A stretch of DNA of 23,893 nucleotides from Saccoglossus kowalevskii (taxonomy: Eukaryota > Hemichordata > Enteropneusta > Harrimaniidae). Shown one piece after another: positions 18,967-23,893 of the stretch. Made by a program: the position numbers and the translations under genes. The stretch spans positions 1,830,034 to 1,853,926 of the forward strand of contig NW_003140811.1 of assembly GCF_000003605.2 (NCBI RefSeq), written 5' to 3'. How positions within the stretch are numbered: the stretch's first letter is position 1; each line of letters begins with the position of its first letter. The notes beneath the pieces were generated by a model that searched no databases, had not been told where the DNA came from, and was given only the letters and a program-made list of their open reading frames with translations.

Positions 18967-21674
18967 AGCACTTATACACCCACGTGTATATAAACATTGA
19001 TTGTACAATACACATCTTCACCAAATTCCATAAACTATTACATATATTTTATATGTATTTTAATAAAGTGGTGAAATATTAGAAATAAAATCTACATAAA
19101 TAAGCATTTTAATGCGCATAATACATTAAAAAGACAAATTCGATACTTAGGATAAGAGTGTAACGGATTATGTTTCATGTATATTTAGTTCAAAAATAAA
19201 ACCATTGTATTCGGGGGTACAATAAGCTGCAGTAACCCTTATTAGACATGACACAAACTAGACTAAATATGAACAAAATAGACTAAAATTCAAGTAAGTA
19301 CAAATGATCTTTGGTCTTTTTTAATAGAAAATTATTTTTGAATTGGGGAGGGGAGGGGGACTTTTGTACTTTAATTTTTGAAAAAGTTACAGAAACAAGC
19401 CATGGGAAAAAAAATATACAGTACTAAGAAATGAATTGACAAGTACATATTACAAAGACTGAAGCAATTGCTTTCACTGCCCTACATAAAAATCAGATAA
19501 TTTAGAATTGACTGCTATAGTACCCATTCACATAAAAAAAAATTCTTTATTACTTTAATTGTAAAAAAGAAAAAAACAATACAACAGTTAAATGCTGCAA
19601 ATATTTCCTAGAAATGACATCTGATCTATCAAATTTCATATTTACACAATAGCTATTTAAATTGTTATTAAATTGTGGGTTGAACTTGCTGTCAGAATTA
19701 ACATTTTGCCGTTTTTAAATTTCAATTTGTTAAAAGTCCACTAGATACTCATCAACTTGATGGTTGGACATCACAATGAAACAAATATTTCAAATTATGA
19801 AATGTAATGAATAAAACACAAATTACTTTCTTTCAGAAAAAACTAACAAAAAAAATTTACCTTCAACATAATCCCCGCCCGAGTTCAAACATAGAATTTA
19901 CGATCAATAAGGCTTGTCATTTTTTTCTATGATAAAGTGGGCATGTGGAACGTATGTACATGAATATTTCTGTCGCGAATACCGGGAGTATAAACTTTAC
20001 AGTGCAAAAACTGGCCATCATTGCCATAAGGAATGTGTTTTACGCTTTTACAGAACAATATTAGTGACAAAACACTGATCATGAGCAATCAAAAATCAAT
20101 ATTGAAGAAAAGGCGCATGTAGTTTTCTTGCCATTATTGTTACATATGCTCCTTCATTTAGATAATGTTAACATACTCGACCGACACATGGCCCATGAAC
20201 TACTACTAAGCGTCTAAACCCACACTTTCGGGGCATTTCTAAAAATTGTTTGAGGTCACGTTCGAAGAAGCACACATTCCTTCAAAAATTTGACAGTCTA
20301 GTCATAAAATCTGTTTTTCGTACATTGTATGGCTCTTTCAATATCAGTAATCAATACAGCGTGGATATTGACGACTGTGAATATGAAGTGAACGAATAAA
20401 CTACGCTTTGCCAAAGACCTGTTAAAGGCAGTAAATAATGTCAAAAATTGCTAATCACAAACTTTAAAAAAAAAAAATCATGCAATTTTTTGAAGAAACT
20501 ACAACAGATCATACTTTGACAATTCAATTCAGCACTGCATTACAAGAATGCTTCCAGGAATTCCCCAGAGAATTGTAACAGTACAACACAGCATTCTGGG
20601 TAATAACACACATGTACAGTTCAAATCAAGCAGAAAAAATCATGGTGGGAATTGTTTTGCAACTAGAGTTTGCATACAATCGAAAACATTCAACAATGAT
20701 GATAGTGATGACGACCTTCATTTTGACCGTTTCCTCAGAGACCATTGTGACCATTTTTTATTTTTAAAACATGACAACTCATTTCGTAATTTTATTTTCT
20801 CCAAGGAAACGTTAAATTCTTCTAGATATGGCACATCTTGAACTGAAATCATTACTTGTATGTACAACTAATCAGGATGCTTGACTAATTGCCCACTCCT
20901 GGTAAAAACACAATTTTTGAAGCTGAATACACTGGGCGTTAAGTCGGACGAGCATGGTAAAACAGAATCTTACACAACTTCTAGCTTTTGATGAATTTGA
21001 ATAAATTCTAGCTAGGAACAATCCATGAGTGCGCAAAGTTAAGGGGGAGGGTGAATTATTTAAGATGCAGAAGAGATAAGGAATAACCCTGAATACAAAT
21101 TTTGTTCTCCCATGCAAAGCAGTTACACTTCAGACTAATCTAAAGCTCCAAGCTAAATTTCATTCATAATTACGAAAAGCCAGCTCAGGGCAACCACATC
21201 ATGAATATCCAGAGAAATTCGTCATACTCTCCTTATTGCATTAATAATAACACACAGTCACCACATAGTTTAATTTCACGTAAACTAAATTTACATGCTT
21301 TGTATACTTCGCACGGGAATCATATCAGATAATGTTGAGAAGAAGAAGAAGATATTGTGGATTTCTACCTCTGTTGCTAGGTAATAATTCAAACCTTAAA
21401 ATGATCAAAACAAAACAAATATTATATTGAATTATCGAGTTGAAGCATGACTTGGTTGCTAGGCAACCCATAGTTTTAAATAGGAAACATTTTGAATTAA
21501 ATGTATAAACAATGTACAATGGCACAGGATGGACAGGTAGATTGATTCTGACAGTTTTTGAAATAAAATGTATTCTTTTTAATAGTTTATAAAATACTAA
21601 ATAATAGACAAAATCTTTCAACATTAACAAAACTAATGTTTTTTTTTTAAATTCATTGGTGTTAAAAAAAATCC

Positions 21675-21745
21675 TCATTCCCCCTCGCCTTTGACCTCTT
21701 CCTCATCCCCTTCCTCCACATCTTGACCTTCGACATCCTCCGCAC
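21675..21745 (-). CDS. Terminal coding exon of an unidentified protein with an acidic C-terminus
   Basis: On the minus strand an acceptor TTATTTCAG (AG at 21747-21746) is followed by 71 nt that encode an acidic tail: a Gly completed from the previous exon, then AEDVEGQDVEEGDEEEVKGE, GE and TGA at 21677-21675. The exon begins with the last two bases of a codon (phase 1), which fits the phase-1 donor at 23379. The protein's fold and function lie outside the window. Acidic tails of this kind occur on histone chaperones, nucleolar, ER and cytoskeletal proteins, so no name is justified. Confidence 0.65.
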
Positions 21746-21875
21746 CTGAAATAATGAAGACAAGGAGCATTCGTTCAGATAAAGCAAAACACACCCTTGC
21801 TAAAGTCAAGTCTATCCACAAATGTTTGTTTGCCAAGGAATCTTTGAAAATGACCCGAGCAAAATGAAATAGTTG

Positions 21876-21889
21876 TCACCAGATGGCAC
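21876..21889 (+). promoter_or_regulatory. CTCF-like motif
   Basis: TCACCAGATGGCAC matches CCASYAGRKGGCRS at 13 of 14 positions. Same orientation as the match at 22033 and 157 bp from it. Motif-only evidence; it could also be part of a dispersed repeat. Confidence 0.35.
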
Positions 21890-22032
21890 TATGTACAATG
21901 AGCATGATTATTGATCTCTTGAGTGAACCCCATTAGGAAAAAAACGTTAAACTTGGAAGATATCAAAAATTTTGAAGTACCGGTACATACTGTTCTCTAG
22001 TGATCATATTAAAATTTAGTGTTTGTTTTTTG

Positions 22033-22046
22033 ACACCAGAGGGCGC
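22033..22046 (+). promoter_or_regulatory. CTCF-like motif
   Basis: ACACCAGAGGGCGC matches CCASYAGRKGGCRS at 13 of 14 positions and continues TAAT. It lies in the last intron of the acidic-tail gene. Confidence 0.35.
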
Positions 22047-22324
22047 TAATGAGGGCTGTTTTTCATTAGCCTGGTTTGTGTTTATAAAATGAGATCCGTT
22101 ACAATTACAGAATGGTCTATTTTCTAACTTGACTGCACATGTTATTCTGCATAATTTTAGAAAGCCCAAGCCAAAATTTCTGGGCATCATATTGTAATTG
22201 TGAAAATAATTTGCCTTTAGTCAATAGTGACTGCTTAATGTTTTGTAAAAAAAGAATAGATATAAATTTTAGGCAAATAAATTTGTGTCTTGTATCTTGC
22301 AATTATCTGAACAAAAACATTTAT

Positions 22325-22347
22325 ATTGATTGATTGACTGATTGACT
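22325..22347. repeat. GATT/GACT tetranucleotide microsatellite
   Basis: About five and a half copies of a 4-bp unit alternating GATT and GACT. Confidence 0.7.
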
Positions 22348-23378
22348 TGAGCAGCAATTAGTGAGTTTAGGCTTGAGAGATTGTTTAAGAATCTGATGTA
22401 CCTGTGACACACAAAGGCGATCGTATCAACTGACATATCGTGGAAGTTGATGTAACCTTGTAATGCCCGAATGCATAATTTTCAATGTTCTTATAACGAT
22501 TATTATACATTTTTCTTCTGCTCGTAGTAATAATTTTGTGAGATCATAGTCCAAATTGCACTGAAAAATGTTTTGCGCTGTGCAAACATATGAATTCAGT
22601 GACTGGATTCTCTGTTAGTGGCGTAGTTATCTCACTCAAGAGAAGATTCTTTTGAATGAGTGCTGATATGTTTAGGAGTGCAGATTTTTACGGAACAATT
22701 TTATTATTTTTGGAGCTCAATGTATAATATTGTGATATATGTATATTACATATACAGTGTACTCCTTAGCTTCCTTGTTAACAAGAGAGTAATGTGAAGA
22801 TGTTTGCAATGTATACATAGTATTTCAGTTACAAGCCATCATTTGTGCAAAAGTTGTGCTACTTTTTTATTTTTATTTCTGCAGAATTACTTGAAATTTG
22901 CAATAAGGAAACAAGATTTAAAGAAAATTATTTGAATCATTATACTATTCGGTACTACAATATGGCACTGCAGGAAAAAACTGTTGTGCTTTTTTTAAAA
23001 CTAGGTAGGTAGGATTTTATTTGTTATTTTACCATATATTTTTTTTCCAGAGAAGAGTGCCATGAACCATGTTTAAAGTTGTTTACAATACCCTTTTGCT
23101 AAGGTTTGAATTTCAATAAAATCTCATTCAAAGCCTAGCACAATTTTGAGACCAAAAAATATTTAGGGTCTGGCAGTAAAAGTAAGGTAGGTCGTTTATA
23201 GGAACTATACATTATTCTTTCTTATAATCAGAGTGATATATTTTAAATCAAATTATTCAGCCAAGTACTAGTACTGTGGGAACACAAATTACTTAAGATG
23301 CAGTGTTTCCTGGAACTAAGTGCATCTAATGACATACGGAAACTACTCAAATGATGGACAGACGACTCAATGTCTTAC

Positions 23379-23456
23379 CTTCCTCAAGGTCATCATCCTC
23401 TTCCTCCTCCTCCTCCTCATCTTCTCCAAGTGCACTACCCTCAATAATTTCTGCAT
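23379..23456 (-). CDS. Penultimate coding exon of the unidentified acidic-tail protein
   Basis: On the minus strand this exon encodes DAEIIEGSALGEDEEEEEEE, then DDDLEE and the first base of a Gly codon, ending at a consensus donor G|GTAAGA (23379/23378). Upstream is a T9C pyrimidine tract with two possible acceptors: CAAG, giving an exon start at 23456, and GCAG six bases later, giving a start at 23450. Both keep the frame and differ only by Asp-Ala. With either start the exon is a multiple of three (78 or 72 nt) and phase 1 on both sides, so it could be skipped without a frameshift. The long Glu/Asp run points to an intrinsically disordered, highly acidic tail. The upstream exons lie beyond the window; identity unknown. 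Confidence 0.65.
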
Positions 23457-23893
23457 CTTGAAAAAAAAAGCATCATTTGAAATTCTTATATTGACTAATC
23501 CAATCAGGGTCGGCAAATTACTGCAAAAAACTGACAGATCATGCACAAAAAATATCAAAGAAAGCTTAGAAAGAACTCCTGTGTGCTGAGAGTATTGAAG
23601 ACTCATTAAAAATTAATTCAAAATTACTTGTACGTGAGATATTGATGGAAAAGCTGAAAACTAATTATGTAAATCAGGTAACTAATATGAACAGAACAGA
23701 ACAAAAAAAATATGAATTATTATGCTAATTAGAAAATTAATATGAACAAATTTTAACCCAAAATTAATCAGCCTGTCTATTGTCCTAGAGCATTTATGTA
23801 CCAAATTTTATTCAACTGTGATGATCAGTAATTGAGATATCAGTGTTAATTAATTATATTAATTAGTGATTAATAAGCATAAATATTTACCAA
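23457..23893. other. AT-rich intron or flank with a repeat remnant at its right
   Basis: This should be an upstream intron of the acidic-tail gene. At 23770-23845 a stretch with GTCCTA, TATGTACCAAATTT and TAATTGAGATATC resembles the segment ending at 10881 and is probably a fragment of the same dispersed repeat family. No further exon seen. Confidence 0.35.

Larger units (their letters stand above)
16931..21674 (-). other. Possible long 3' UTR of the minus-strand acidic-tail gene
   Basis: After the TGA at 21677-21675 no further exon is seen for about 4.7 kb until the AATAAA at 16925-16930. The stretch is AT-rich with long homopolymers (G19 at 17878-17896, T18 at 18690-18707) and one small tandem repeat. 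The transcript could end earlier, leaving part of this intergenic. Open frames here (for example near 20548-20841) show no domain. Confidence 0.3.
21746..23378 (-). other. Last intron of the acidic-tail gene (1,633 bp)
   Basis: Donor GGAAG|GTAAGA at 23378-23377 and acceptor TTTCAG at 21747-21746 on the minus strand, both phase 1. The intron is AT-rich. It contains two CTCF-like motifs near its 3' end and a GATT/GACT tandem (22325-22347). Confidence 0.6.

Noticed and set aside
18979-18996. CACGTG followed by TATATAA, resembling a promoter
   Set aside because: No coding region or other start signal follows on either strand, and such words are common in AT-rich DNA.
20548-20841. Plus-strand 97-codon frame
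   Set aside because: It lies antisense to the putative 3' UTR, has no domain, and its acidic run comes from a short GATGATAGTGATGACGAC stretch.

Overview
This looks like a nuclear window from an animal, most likely a marine invertebrate. The reasons are: a gene split by an intron with consensus GT/AG sites and a phase that matches on both sides; a metazoan PLCXD-type phospholipase; AT-rich intergenic DNA; a pseudo-tRNA (SINE-like) repeat; foldback elements; and a GACGGACGGAC-containing dispersed repeat of a style I associate with molluscs and other marine invertebrates. The exact taxon cannot be fixed from the sequence. Nothing prokaryotic (operons, Shine-Dalgarno sites, CRISPR) is present.

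Layout. Bases 2-94 (+) may be the C-terminal end of a gene entering from the left (weak). Bases 95-2810 are AT-rich DNA with small repeats: copy 1 of a palindromic-ended element, a G-tract, two hairpin/foldback units and a pseudo-tRNA. Bases 4090-8221 (-) hold the one clearly identified gene, a PI-PLC X domain protein (PLCXD family). Exon 1 is 8086-8221, the intron is 3,160 bp, and exon 2 is 4090-4925. The splice phases join exactly (G|GT) inside the catalytic GSHNS motif and give about 323 aa. Its probable promoter lies just above 8222, with CLEAR/CRE-like motifs about 1 kb upstream. Bases 8540-11807 are repeat-rich and include an 843-base assembly gap (10882-11724) inside a dispersed repeat. 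Bases 13316-13418 are copy 2 of the palindromic-ended element.

Bases 13778-16714 are a large minisatellite of about 65 copies of a 45-bp unit. Every typical unit carries a 3' splice-site-like TATGCAG, exactly 11 nt, and a doubled 5' splice-site-like GTAAGGTAAG, so the array is a serial run of micro-exon-like cassettes on the + strand. I consider this the most unusual object in the window.

Bases 16925-23456 hold the 3' end of a second minus-strand gene. An acidic penultimate exon (23379-23450 or 23456) joins in phase to an acidic terminal exon (21675-21745), followed by a possible 3' UTR of up to 4.7 kb ending near an AATAAA at 16925-16930. I could not identify this gene; its body lies beyond the right edge. 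Two CTCF-like motifs sit in its last intron. The PLCXD gene and the acidic-tail gene both read leftward. No functional link between them is visible.
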